DNA of 6,722 nucleotides from an uncultured Curvibacter sp. (GCA_946481355.1 CAMLNH010000158.1:1-6722); one strand, 5' to 3'; shown: positions 1-6,181, numbered from the stretch's first letter. Program-made: numbers and translations. Notes: generated by a model not told the origin, from the letters alone.

Positions 1-711
1 GCCCCAGGCGTTGACGTGGAACATGGGGACGACCGGCAGCACGGAATCGCGCGCGCTCAGGCACATCACATCGGGCAGCGCTGCGGCATAGGCGTGCAGG
101 ATGGTGGAGCGGTGGCTGTAGAGCGCAGCCTTGGGGTTGCCCGTGGTGCCGCTGGTGTAGCACATGCTCGAGGCCGAGTTCTCGTCGAACTCGGGCCAGC
201 GGTACTTTTCAGATTGAGCGGCTATCCAGGCCTCGTAGCTCTGCAGGCCCGGAATGCCGCTGTCCTTGGGCAGCTTGTCCGCATCGCAGAGTGCGATCCA
301 GTGCTTCACTGTGGTGCATCTGGCGTGCACGGCCTGGATGATGGGCAGAAAGCTGAGGTCGAAACACAGCACCTGGTCTTCGGCATGGTTGGCGATCCAG
401 ACGATCTGGTCCGGGTGCAGGCGCGGATTCAGGGTGTGCAACACCCGGCCCGAGCCGCTGACGCCGAAATACAGTTCCAGATGGCGATAGCCGTTCCAGG
501 CCAGCGTGGCCACGCGGTCGCTGAAAGCCAGCTTGAGCGCGTCCAGGGCGTTGGCCACACGGCGGGAGCGCGCGGCGACGTCGCGCCAGGCGTAACGGTG
601 GATATCGCCCTCGACCCGGCGCGAGACGATTTCGGCATCGCCATGGTGGCGCTCGGCAAAGTCGATCAGGGAAGAAATCAGCAGCGGCTGGCTTTGCATC
701 AATCCGAGCAT
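1..711 (-). CDS. AMP-dependent fatty-acyl-CoA ligase, N-terminal part (cut by left edge)
   Basis: This gene reads leftward from ATG at 711-709 and stays open to base 1, giving 237 codons of a protein usually about 540 residues long. It activates a carboxylic acid with ATP to an acyl-adenylate and then to acyl-CoA, probably in the cytoplasm for fatty-acid or related degradation. The adenylate-forming P-loop is visible at residues 186-195 ([10 protein letters not shown]), preceded by MCY and followed by [15 protein letters not shown] at 229-237 matches the next conserved core of the family. The N-terminus (MLGLMQ, then [20 protein letters not shown]) resembles the long-chain-fatty-acid/3-(methylthio)propionyl-CoA ligase (DmdB-like) branch, but the substrate cannot be read from sequence. 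The start is supported by GAGGAG on the minus strand, 8 nt upstream. An alternative ATG lies at codon 5. One oddity is Ala at residue 195, where the family motif normally has Gly after PK. Confidence 0.93.
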   Translation of the reverse strand, partial: MLGLMQSQPLLISSLIDFAERHHGDAEIVSRRVEGDIHRYAWRDVAARSRRVANALDALKLAFSDRVATLAWNGYRHLELYFGVSGSGRVLHTLNPRLHPDQIVWIANHAEDQVLCFDLSFLPIIQAVHARCTTVKHWIALCDADKLPKDSGIPGLQSYEAWIAAQSEKYRWPEFDENSASSMCYTSGTTGNPKAALYSHRSTILHAYAAALPDVMCLSARDSVLPVVPMFHVNAWG

Positions 712-824
712 GGACAGGTCTCCTCTTCTTATGGCTCGTGGTATTCGTGCGCAGTATGGCGCAAGCCCGGGACGCTTCCACTGAGGGTAAGCCCCTGATC
801 GGGACCGGCCTACGTCCTGTGCGT

Positions 825-830
825 GACAAT
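825..830 (+). promoter_or_regulatory. putative -10 element of a leaderless selO transcript
   Basis: GACAAT matches the -10 consensus at four of six positions and ends exactly 6 nt before the selO ATG at 837, so initiation 6-7 nt downstream would fall at or next to the start codon. No Shine-Dalgarno sequence lies before that ATG. No convincing -35 is seen 16-18 nt upstream. The same geometry appears before rlhA. The call is inferred from spacing only. Confidence 0.4.
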
Positions 831-836
831 GCCATC

Positions 837-2330
837 ATGTCCCTCGCCATCGACGCCGTCCAGGATCCGCCCGCCGTCATCGCCAGCGGTTTGACCTGGG
901 TCAACCGCTACGCCGCACTCGGCCCGGCTTTCCACACCGCCCTGCCCCCACAGCCCCTGCCCGCACCTTATTGGGTGGGCCAGAGCCGCGCGGTGGGCGA
1001 GCTGCTGGGTCTGCCGTCCGGCTGGCTCAAATCGGACGAGCTGCTGCAGGCGCTCAGCGGCAACCGGCCGCTGGCCGGCAGCCAGCCGGTGGCCACCGTC
1101 TACAGCGGCCACCAGTTCGGTGTCTGGGCCGGCCAGCTGGGCGACGGCCGCGCCCTGCTGCTCGGTGAAACCGCGGGCGGCCTGGAGATCCAGCTCAAGG
1201 GGGCGGGCCGCACGCCCTACTCGCGCATGGGCGATGGTCGGGCCGTGCTGCGCTCCTCGATCCGCGAATTCCTCTGCAGCGAGGCCATGCAGGGCCTGGG
1301 CATCCCCACCACACGCGCGCTCTGCGTCACGGGTTCGGACGCGCCGGTACGCCGCGAAGAGATCGAGACCGCCGCGGTGGTCACCCGCGTGGCGCCCAGC
1401 TTCATCCGCTTCGGCCACTTCGAGCATTTCGCGGCCAATGACAGGCCCGAGGAGCTGCGCCGCCTGGCCGACTTCGTCATCGACCACTATTACCCCGAGT
1501 GCCGCGCCACGGACAAGTTCGCCGGCAATCCTTACGCCGCCCTGCTCGAAGCTGTGAGCGGAAAAACCGCCGCCCTGCTGGCGCAGTGGCAGGCCGTGGG
1601 CTTCTGCCATGGCGTGATGAATACCGACAACATGAGCATCCTGGGGCTGACGCTGGACTACGGCCCCTTCCAGTTTCTCGATGGCTACGACCCGGCCCAC
1701 ATCTGCAATCACTCGGATACCCAGGGCCGCTATGCCTTTGCGCGCCAACCCAACGTCGCCTACTGGAATCTCTTCTGCCTGGGCCAGGCCCTGCTGCCCC
1801 TGATTGGCGAGCAGGAAGTGGCGCTGGCCGCGCTGGAAAGCTACCGCACGCGCTACCCCGCCGAACTGGAGGCCCGCCTGCGCACCAAGCTGGGGCTACA
1901 GCGCCAGGAAGCCGGCGACCGCGAGCTGGTGGAAGACACCTTGCGCCTGCTGGCCGCTGAGAAGACGGACTACACCATCTTCTGGCGCCGGCTCAGTCAC
2001 TACGCCGCCGACGGTGGCGCGGAAGCGGTACGCGATCTGTTTGTCGACCGCGGCGCGTTCGACACCTGGCTGCGCCGCTACGAGGCGCGCCTGGCGCTCG
2101 AAGACGCGCGAGCGGCCGCAGCCGCCATGCGCCAGGTCAACCCCAAATTCGTGCTGCGCAACCACCTGGGCGAGTTGGCCATCCGCCAGGCCCGTGACAA
2201 GGATTTTTCCGGCGTGGCGAAACTTCTGGCCCTGCTCGAGACTCCCTGTGACGAGCATCCCGGCCATGAGGCCGAGGCCGGCTTCCCGCCCGACTGGGCC
2301 TCCGCCATCGAAATCAGCTGTTCTTCATAA
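837..2330 (+). CDS. selO: Protein adenylyltransferase SelO (YdiU), cysteine form
   Basis: SelO is a pseudokinase-fold enzyme that transfers AMP from ATP to Ser, Thr or Tyr of target proteins and is linked to oxidative-stress responses. The 497-residue length fits the family. Family signatures in order are [19 protein letters not shown] (88-106), [20 protein letters not shown] (120-139, with candidate nucleotide lysine K121), FGHFEHF (192-198), [10 protein letters not shown] (258-267, D264 and N265 matching the catalytic/metal pair known in this family) and DYGPFQF (274-280, D274 in the DFG-like place). The protein ends in Cys-Ser-Ser. C495 sits where the human protein has selenocysteine and could pair with C290 in the ICNHSD motif, as in the E. 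coli enzyme. I chose ATG 837 because family similarity begins there; upstream in-frame ATGs at 738 and 756 add unrelated residues. There is no SD, so translation may be leaderless. It is followed after 13 nt by msrB. Confidence 0.96.
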   Translation: MSLAIDAVQDPPAVIASGLTWVNRYAALGPAFHTALPPQPLPAPYWVGQSRAVGELLGLPSGWLKSDELLQALSGNRPLAGSQPVATVYSGHQFGVWAGQLGDGRALLLGETAGGLEIQLKGAGRTPYSRMGDGRAVLRSSIREFLCSEAMQGLGIPTTRALCVTGSDAPVRREEIETAAVVTRVAPSFIRFGHFEHFAANDRPEELRRLADFVIDHYYPECRATDKFAGNPYAALLEAVSGKTAALLAQWQAVGFCHGVMNTDNMSILGLTLDYGPFQFLDGYDPAHICNHSDTQGRYAFARQPNVAYWNLFCLGQALLPLIGEQEVALAALESYRTRYPAELEARLRTKLGLQRQEAGDRELVEDTLRLLAAEKTDYTIFWRRLSHYAADGGAEAVRDLFVDRGAFDTWLRRYEARLALEDARAAAAAMRQVNPKFVLRNHLGELAIRQARDKDFSGVAKLLALLETPCDEHPGHEAEAGFPPDWASAIEISCSS

Positions 2331-2343
2331 GAGTCGAGTCACC

Positions 2344-2751
2344 ATGAACTATGCCATCCAGAAAACCGCCGAAGAATGGAAGGCCCTGCTGGCCGCCAAG
2401 CAGGCCGAGCCCGGCGCCTACCAGGTCACGCGCCACGCCGCCACCGAGCGGCCCTACACGGGCAAGTACGCCGACTTCTGGAAGCCCGGCCACTACCGCT
2501 GCATCTGCTGCGGTGCCCGCCTGTTTGAAGCCAGCACCAAGTTCGACGCCGGTTGCGGCTGGCCCAGCTTTTCCGAACCGGCGCAGCCGCATGCCATCGA
2601 GGAGCGACGGGACACCAGCCACGGCATGGTCCGCGTGGAAACGGTGTGCTCCCAGTGCGGTGCCCACCTGGGGCATGTCTTTGAGGACGGCCCGGCCCCC
2701 ACGGGTCTGCGCTACTGCATCAATTCCGCCGCCATTGAACACGAGGCGTGA
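2344..2751 (+). CDS. msrB: Peptide-methionine (R)-S-oxide reductase MsrB
   Basis: This 135-residue protein is a complete MsrB, which reduces the R epimer of methionine sulfoxide in proteins with electrons from thioredoxin. The structural zinc ligands are two CxxC pairs, C53/C56 (CICC) and C102/C105 (CSQC). The catalytic cysteine is C125 in the RYCIN motif, and C71 in GCGWPSF corresponds to the recycling cysteine of the E. coli enzyme. [12 protein letters not shown] (106-117) is the signature loop. There is no signal peptide, so the protein should be cytoplasmic. It starts 13 nt after the selO stop with only a weak purine-rich SD (TAAGAG at 2328-2333, 10 nt away), so it is probably co-transcribed and perhaps translationally linked with selO. 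Nothing suggests selenocysteine: the catalytic codon is TGC. Confidence 0.97.
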   Translation: MNYAIQKTAEEWKALLAAKQAEPGAYQVTRHAATERPYTGKYADFWKPGHYRCICCGARLFEASTKFDAGCGWPSFSEPAQPHAIEERRDTSHGMVRVETVCSQCGAHLGHVFEDGPAPTGLRYCINSAAIEHEA

Positions 2752-2756
2752 GGCGC

Positions 2757-2776
2757 GCCCCGTGATAATGCGGGGC
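2757..2776 (+). other. small GC hairpin enclosing a -10-like hexamer upstream of ispZ
   Basis: GCCCCG at 2757-2762 pairs perfectly with CGGGGC at 2771-2776 around an 8-nt loop, TGATAATG. The loop contains GATAAT (2764-2769), a good -10 match. No T-tract follows, so it is unlikely to be a terminator. A start near 2776 would give ispZ a leader of about 17 nt. No good -35 is visible. The stem may simply be coincidental in GC-rich DNA. Confidence 0.3.
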
Positions 2777-2792
2777 CACATCGCCTGCTGAC

Positions 2793-3326
2793 ATGAAACT
2801 CCTGATCGACTTCTTCCCCATCCTGCTGTTTTTCGGCGCCTACAAGTTCTACGACATCTACGTCGCCACGGCCGTGCTGATGGCCGCCACCGTGTTGCAG
2901 ATGGCCCTGATCTACGCCATCGACCGCAAGCTGCAGACCATGCACAAGATCACCCTGCTGCTGATCCTGGTCTTCGGCGCCCTGACCCTGGCCTTGCAGG
3001 ACGAACGCTTCATCAAGTGGAAGCCCACCGTGCTCTACGCGGCCATGGCCCTGGCCCTGGCGCTCGCGCTCTGGATCTGGCGCAAGAACTTCCTCAAGAT
3101 CCTGCTGGGTAGCCAGCTGGAGCTGCCGGATGGGGTCTGGATGCGCCTGAACCTGGCCTGGATCGTCTATTGCGCCTTCATGGCCGCGCTCAATGGCTAC
3201 GTGGCGGCCTTCTACAGCACCGAGACCTGGGTCAACTTCAAGCTCTGGGGCTATGCCTTCCCCCTGGTCTTCATCATCGGTCAGGGCTTCTATATTGCCC
3301 GCCACCTGAAAACCGATCAGGCCTGA
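2793..3326 (+). CDS. yciB: Inner-membrane septation protein YciB/IspZ
   Basis: The 177-residue product is strongly hydrophobic and matches the YciB/IspZ (septation protein A) family, inner-membrane proteins tied to envelope integrity and normal cell division or septation; the molecular activity is not settled. The opening [19 protein letters not shown] is the family's N-terminal signature. Hydrophobic segments lie roughly at residues 5-20, 22-43, 52-68, 80-96, 120-142 and 150-168. Between them are conserved charged or polar patches, including [10 protein letters not shown] (70-79) and the [17 protein letters not shown] region (103-119). The length is the usual one for the family. No clear SD precedes ATG 2793. 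It lies 41 nt after msrB and 4 nt before the bolA-family gene, so it belongs to the same run. The gene is also called ispZ. Confidence 0.95.
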   Translation: MKLLIDFFPILLFFGAYKFYDIYVATAVLMAATVLQMALIYAIDRKLQTMHKITLLLILVFGALTLALQDERFIKWKPTVLYAAMALALALALWIWRKNFLKILLGSQLELPDGVWMRLNLAWIVYCAFMAALNGYVAAFYSTETWVNFKLWGYAFPLVFIIGQGFYIARHLKTDQA

Positions 3327-3330
3327 GCCC

Positions 3331-3603
3331 ATGATCCAGGATCTGTCCGGACTGGCCAGTCGCATGGCCGAGCGCTTGCAGGAAAGGCTGCAGCCCACGC
3401 AGCTCGAAGTGATCGACGAAAGCGCCGCGCACGCCGGGCACGTCGGCTCCAATGGCACGCCCTACGGCACGCATTTCCGCGTGCGCATTGCGACACCTTT
3501 GTTTACAGATCTGTCACGTGTGGCGCGACATCGCCTTGTGTATGATGCGCTGCAAGATTTCATCGCCCAGGGCGTGCATGCCATCGCCATCGAAACGCTC
3601 TAG
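3331..3603 (+). CDS. bolA: BolA family protein
   Basis: This 90-residue protein has the BolA fold signature: an N-terminal helix (residues 1-21), then LEVIDES (25-31), HAGH (34-37), THFRVRI (47-53), the helix RHRLVYDAL (66-74) and C-terminal VHAIAIETL. BolA proteins act in the cytoplasm, usually with monothiol glutaredoxins, in [2Fe-2S] cluster handling, and affect cell shape and envelope genes under stress. HAGH and the second-helix histidine are candidate cluster or DNA contacts. Starting only 4 nt after yciB, it is almost certainly co-translated with it; a weak CAGG lies 9 nt upstream. Codons in the stretch 3490-3550 (TTG, TTT, ACA, TCA, CGA, CTT) are rarer than in the neighbouring genes. 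The family call is firm. Whether this is the BolA or the IbaG-like subgroup is less certain, although the THFRVRI and VHAIAI motifs favour BolA. Confidence 0.92.
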   Translation: MIQDLSGLASRMAERLQERLQPTQLEVIDESAAHAGHVGSNGTPYGTHFRVRIATPLFTDLSRVARHRLVYDALQDFIAQGVHAIAIETL

Positions 3604-3636
3604 AGCCTCTTCTCACTGATTCCCTCTCCGTTCCCC

Positions 3637-3641
3637 TAGGA
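3637..3641 (+). promoter_or_regulatory. ribosome binding site deciding the parvulin start
   Basis: TAGGA is the only SD-like sequence before the tandem ATGATG at 3645-3650. It sits 6 nt before the second ATG and 3 nt before the first, which favours the second. Confidence 0.55.
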
Positions 3642-3647
3642 TCCATG

Positions 3648-4433
3648 ATGAAAAAGCTGATTCTTCCGGCCCTGGCGGCCGTCACCCTGCTGAGTGCCCT
3701 GGCCCTGCCGGCCCAGGCCCAGAACCTGGCCGTCGTCAACGGCAAGCCCATTCCGCTGACACGCGTCGACGCACTCGCCCAGCAGTTCGCCCGCTCGGGC
3801 CGCCAGATCACGCCCGAGATGATGGAAGAGCTCAAGAAGGCCGTGGTCGACCGTGAACTGCTGGTGCAGGAAGCCCAGAAGCAGGGTCTGGACGCGAGCG
3901 CCGAGTTCAAGGCCCAGATGGAATTCACGCGCGACTCGCTGCTGATCCGCGATCTGGTGGCCAGCTTCCAGAAGAACAACCCCGTGACCGATGCCGAAGT
4001 CCAGGCCGAATATGACAAGTTCGTGGCAGCCAATGCAGGCAAGGAATACCGTGCCCGCCACATCCTGGTGGAAAAGGAAGCCGAGGCCAAGGCCATCATC
4101 GCCCAGCTCAAGAAAGGCGCCAAGTTCGACGCCATCGCCAAGAAGCAGTCCAAAGACCCGGGCTCGGGTGCCAACGGCGGTGACCTGGACTGGGCCGCGC
4201 CCGGCAACTACGTCAAGGAGTTCTCCGATGCCATGGTCGCCCTGGCCAAGGGCAAGACCACCGAGACCCCGGTGCAGACCCAGTTCGGCTGGCACGTGAT
4301 CCGTCTGGACGACGTGCGTGAAGCCCAGTTGCCCAAGCTGGAAGAGATCAAGCCCCAGATCGCCCAGCAGCTCGGTCAGCAGAAGCTCATGAAGTTCCAG
4401 GACGATCTGCGCGCCAAGGCCAAGATCGAATAA
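3648..4433 (+). CDS. Secreted parvulin-type peptidyl-prolyl cis-trans isomerase (SurA/PpiC-like)
   Basis: This is a 261-residue exported folding factor. The first 24 residues form a Sec signal peptide (MKK, a hydrophobic core, then LPAQA) with cleavage predicted before QNLAVVNG. Residues about 25-125 form the helical SurA_N-like chaperone region. About 134-226 is a rotamase domain starting at RARHILV, with KKGAKFDAIAKKQSKDPGS, GGDLDW and QFGWHVIRLDD, the usual parvulin core blocks. A charged helix, KLEEIKPQIAQQL and onward, closes the protein. It should catalyse prolyl isomerisation and aid outer-membrane or periplasmic protein folding. The architecture is a single parvulin domain, unlike the two in SurA. 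ATG 3648 is preferred because TAGGA (3637-3641) is 6 nt away; ATG 3645, one codon earlier, would have only 3 nt spacing but cannot be excluded. It follows bolA by 44 nt and is closed by a strong terminator. Confidence 0.94.
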   Translation: MKKLILPALAAVTLLSALALPAQAQNLAVVNGKPIPLTRVDALAQQFARSGRQITPEMMEELKKAVVDRELLVQEAQKQGLDASAEFKAQMEFTRDSLLIRDLVASFQKNNPVTDAEVQAEYDKFVAANAGKEYRARHILVEKEAEAKAIIAQLKKGAKFDAIAKKQSKDPGSGANGGDLDWAAPGNYVKEFSDAMVALAKGKTTETPVQTQFGWHVIRLDDVREAQLPKLEEIKPQIAQQLGQQKLMKFQDDLRAKAKIE

Positions 4434-4451
4434 ACCCCGGTCGGCACATGG

Positions 4452-4481
4452 AAAAACGCGGCTCCGGGCCGCGTTTTTTTT
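4452..4481 (+). terminator. strong intrinsic terminator after the parvulin gene
   Basis: ACGCGGC (4456-4462) pairs with GCCGCGT (4468-4474) around a 5-nt loop. A run of five A before the stem can extend pairing into the eight T that follow (4474-4481). This is a textbook Rho-independent terminator, 18 nt after the stop codon. The A-run on the left also gives it some bidirectional character. CCCCGG at 4435-4440 and CCGGGG at 4483-4488 could add an outer arm. Confidence 0.93.
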
Positions 4482-4512
4482 GCCGGGGAAGGCAGACCGA
4501 GGGCTAGCTCGC

Positions 4513-4541
4513 TTGACGTTGCCGGCCACGCTGTGTCCAAT
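4513..4541 (+). promoter_or_regulatory. sigma-70-type promoter for the MBL-fold hydrolase unit
   Basis: TTGACG (4513-4518, five of six to consensus) is followed after exactly 17 nt by TCCAAT (4536-4541, four of six). Transcription would begin near 4548, giving a leader of about 30 nt that carries the SD at 4566-4571. It lies just downstream of the terminator, so it starts a new transcription unit. Confidence 0.6.
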
Positions 4542-4577
4542 CGGCGCAACCCGGTTCCCCACATACAGGAGCATCCC

Positions 4578-5414
4578 ATGCGCACATTCTTGTCCAGGCT
4601 GATCCCCTCCTCCCTCGCAGCCCTGCTGTTGCTGGGCACGTCCTTGGGCGCAGCCGCGCAAAGCGGCAAGACCGAAGTGCTCTGGCTGGGCCAGGCCGCG
4701 GTACGCATCACCACACCCGGCGGCAAGGTCATCGTCATCGACCCCTGGCTGCGCACCAACCCCAAGACGCCGGCAGGCTTCAAGAATCTCGAAGCCCTGG
4801 GCAAGGTGGACCTGGTGCTGGTCACGCATGGCCACTTCGACCACATCGCCGACGCACCCGATCTCGCCAAGATGCACAAGGTGCCCCTGTACGGCCCCGC
4901 GGGCCTGAACCAGACGCTGACCACGCTGGGCGTGCTGCCCATGGACCTGTCCCCGCGCTTCGGCAAGGGCGGCACCATCATGCCCTTCGGGCCCGGCGGC
5001 GTGAAGATCACGGCCACCCGGGCCGAGCACTCCTCCGAATACGCCTGGAAAAATCCCGCCACCACCAAGGATGAAGTGCACGTCGGCGGCGAGCCCGTGG
5101 GCTTCATTGTCGAGATGGAAAACGGCTTCAAGGTCTACCACATGGGCGACACAGGCCTCTTTGGCGACATGAAATTCATCGGCGAGTACTACAAGCCGGA
5201 CCTGGTGCTCATCCCCATCGGCGGCCACTTCGTCATGAGCCCGGCCGACGCAGCCTACGCGGTGAAGAATTACCTCAAGCCCCGCTACGCCCTGCCCATC
5301 CATTACGGCACCATCCCGGTGTTGCGCGGCACGCCCGAGGAGTTTGCCGCGTCCCTGGGCAGCGAATCCAACAAGATGCTCAAGGTCCAACCCGGAGAAA
5401 AAGTGGATTTCTGA
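4578..5414 (+). CDS. Exported metallo-beta-lactamase-fold hydrolase (UlaG/UPF0173-like)
   Basis: This 278-residue protein has an N-terminal Sec signal peptide (MRTFLSR, a leucine/alanine core, then GAAA with cleavage predicted before QSGKTEV), so it should act in the periplasm. The mature part is a metallo-beta-lactamase-fold hydrolase of the UlaG/UPF0173 type. VIVIDPWL lies at 51-58. The metal motif THGHFDH is at 83-89 (H84, H86, D88, H89). Further likely ligands are H151 in RAEHS, D191 in HMGDTG and H242 in PIHYGT. The substrate is unknown; relatives act on lactones or phosphoesters, and many are uncharacterised. In the segment IPIGGHFVMSPADAA (212-226), the cytoplasmic UPF0173 proteins I recall have GDNFTM instead. 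ATG 4578 is chosen over the in-frame ATG at 4533 because CAGGAG lies 6 nt upstream and the signal peptide begins there. Its stop overlaps the next start codon (TGATG). Confidence 0.92.
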   Translation: MRTFLSRLIPSSLAALLLLGTSLGAAAQSGKTEVLWLGQAAVRITTPGGKVIVIDPWLRTNPKTPAGFKNLEALGKVDLVLVTHGHFDHIADAPDLAKMHKVPLYGPAGLNQTLTTLGVLPMDLSPRFGKGGTIMPFGPGGVKITATRAEHSSEYAWKNPATTKDEVHVGGEPVGFIVEMENGFKVYHMGDTGLFGDMKFIGEYYKPDLVLIPIGGHFVMSPADAAYAVKNYLKPRYALPIHYGTIPVLRGTPEEFAASLGSESNKMLKVQPGEKVDF

Positions 5415-6142
5415 TGGCCGACCCTTTGCTAGCGCTCGTTCCCGGCGGCACCTTGCGTGCCGCCATCAATTTCGGCAACCCCATCCTGGCCAACCGTGAC
5501 CCCGCTACCCAGCAGGCCCGCGGTGTCTCGGTCGATCTCGCCCGCGAGCTGGCCCGCCGCCTCGACGTGAGCCTGGAGCTGCTCACCTTCGAAGCCGCCG
5601 GCAAGGTGGTCGAGGCCCTGAAGGCCGACCAGGTGGACGTGGCCTTCGTGGCCATCGATCCCCTGCGCGGTCAGGACGTGGCCTATACCGCGCCCTATGT
5701 GCTCATCGAAGGTGCCTACCTCGTGCGGCAGAACTCGCCCATCCGCGCGAACGAAGATGTCGATCGCTCGGGAGTGCGCGTGTCGGTCGCACCGGGCAGC
5801 GCCTACGACCTCTTTCTGCGCCGTACCCTCAAGCAGGCCACGCTGGTCAACGCGCCGGGTTCGAACGTCGTCGTCGACCATTTCCTGCAGGAAAACCTCG
5901 AGGTGGCGGCCGGTATCCGACAGCCGCTGGAGGCCGCGGCACGCCAGCACCCGGGCCTGCGCGTGCTGGACGGGCGCTTCATGGCGATCGAACAGGCCAT
6001 GGGCACGCCACGGGTGCGTGGTGAGGCCGGGGTCGGGTATCTGAAGGCTTTTGTCGAAGAAATGAAGGCCAGCGGTTTTGTGGCCCAGGCCCTGCAGCGT
6101 CACCGCATCGAAGGGGCGGCCGTGGCACCGGCCGCGGTCTGA
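5414..6142 (+). CDS. Periplasmic-binding-protein-like (SBP_bac_3) protein without a signal peptide
   Basis: This 242-residue protein resembles type 2 amino-acid-binding proteins of ABC transporters (SBP_bac_3). It has GGTLRAAINFGNPIL (11-25) as the first strand, GVSVDLARELARRL (37-50), DVAFVAIDPLRGQDVAYTAPY (75-95) leading to the YLVRQNSPI crossover, then a second lobe with VSVAPGSAYDLFL (123-135) and VVDHFLQENLEVAAG (153-167). The C-terminal helix MKASGFVAQALQRH ends the fold. The N-terminus is MADPLLALVPGG, directly at the domain start with no charged-plus-hydrophobic export sequence, so the predicted product is cytoplasmic unless the true start is elsewhere. Its ATG shares one base with the stop of the hydrolase gene, indicating translational coupling. 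Only weak SD-like bases (TGGA, 5404-5407) lie 6 nt before it. No permease or ATPase gene is in view. The ligand is unknown. Confidence 0.88.
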   Translation: MADPLLALVPGGTLRAAINFGNPILANRDPATQQARGVSVDLARELARRLDVSLELLTFEAAGKVVEALKADQVDVAFVAIDPLRGQDVAYTAPYVLIEGAYLVRQNSPIRANEDVDRSGVRVSVAPGSAYDLFLRRTLKQATLVNAPGSNVVVDHFLQENLEVAAGIRQPLEAAARQHPGLRVLDGRFMAIEQAMGTPRVRGEAGVGYLKAFVEEMKASGFVAQALQRHRIEGAAVAPAAV

Positions 6143-6144
6143 AT

Positions 6145-6165
6145 CCCGGCCCTTTTGCGGCCGGG
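6145..6165 (+). other. GC-rich hairpin after the binding-protein gene
   Basis: CCCGGCC (6145-6151) pairs perfectly with GGCCGGG (6159-6165) over a 7-nt loop containing four T. It starts 3 nt after the stop codon, where a terminator would be expected, but no T-tract follows. Termination may therefore be weak, Rho-dependent or absent. It ends just before the rlhA promoter-like element. Confidence 0.45.
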
Positions 6166-6166
6166 C

Positions 6167-6175
6167 TGGGATAAT
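6167..6175 (+). promoter_or_regulatory. extended -10 element at the rlhA start (likely leaderless)
   Basis: TGGGATAAT contains TG, one base, then GATAAT, which differs from TATAAT at the first position only. It ends 6 nt before ATG 6182, so the transcript would start at or beside the start codon. There is no -35 match and no SD, which fits an extended -10 promoter with a leaderless message. Confidence 0.55.
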
Positions 6176-6181
6176 CGCGGC

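Noticed and set aside
748..763. TGCGC-N6-GCGCA inverted repeat in the divergent region, a possible operator
   Set aside because: Arms of 5 bp in GC-rich DNA are expected by chance, and no regulator gene is nearby. I also see no convincing -35/-10 for the minus-strand ligase here.
16..798. Plus-strand open frame of 260 codons at the left end
   Set aside because: It is antisense to the acyl-CoA ligase, whose minus-strand reading gives unmistakable motifs ([18 protein letters not shown]).
738..836. Possible longer selO N-terminus from ATG 738 or 756
   Set aside because: The extra residues do not resemble SelO and have no SD; the promoter-like GACAAT would lie inside them.
810..1748. Minus-strand open frame of 312 codons inside selO
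   Set aside because: It has no family resemblance and lies antisense to strongly conserved SelO motifs.
1804..2751. Long frame fusing out-of-frame selO sequence to MsrB
   Set aside because: The part before 2344 is the +1 shadow of selO and has arginine/serine/proline-rich noise. MsrB similarity begins at ATG 2344.
3636..5390. Very long minus-strand open frame (584 codons) across the parvulin and hydrolase genes
   Set aside because: It runs opposite two clear genes and straight through the terminator and promoter. Its composition (rich in G, L, H, Q, D) is the typical antisense shadow of GC-rich coding DNA.
6145..6165. Hairpin after the binding-protein gene as an intrinsic terminator
   Set aside because: The stem is good but the following bases are CTGGGATAAT, with no T-tract. 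I keep it only as a hairpin.
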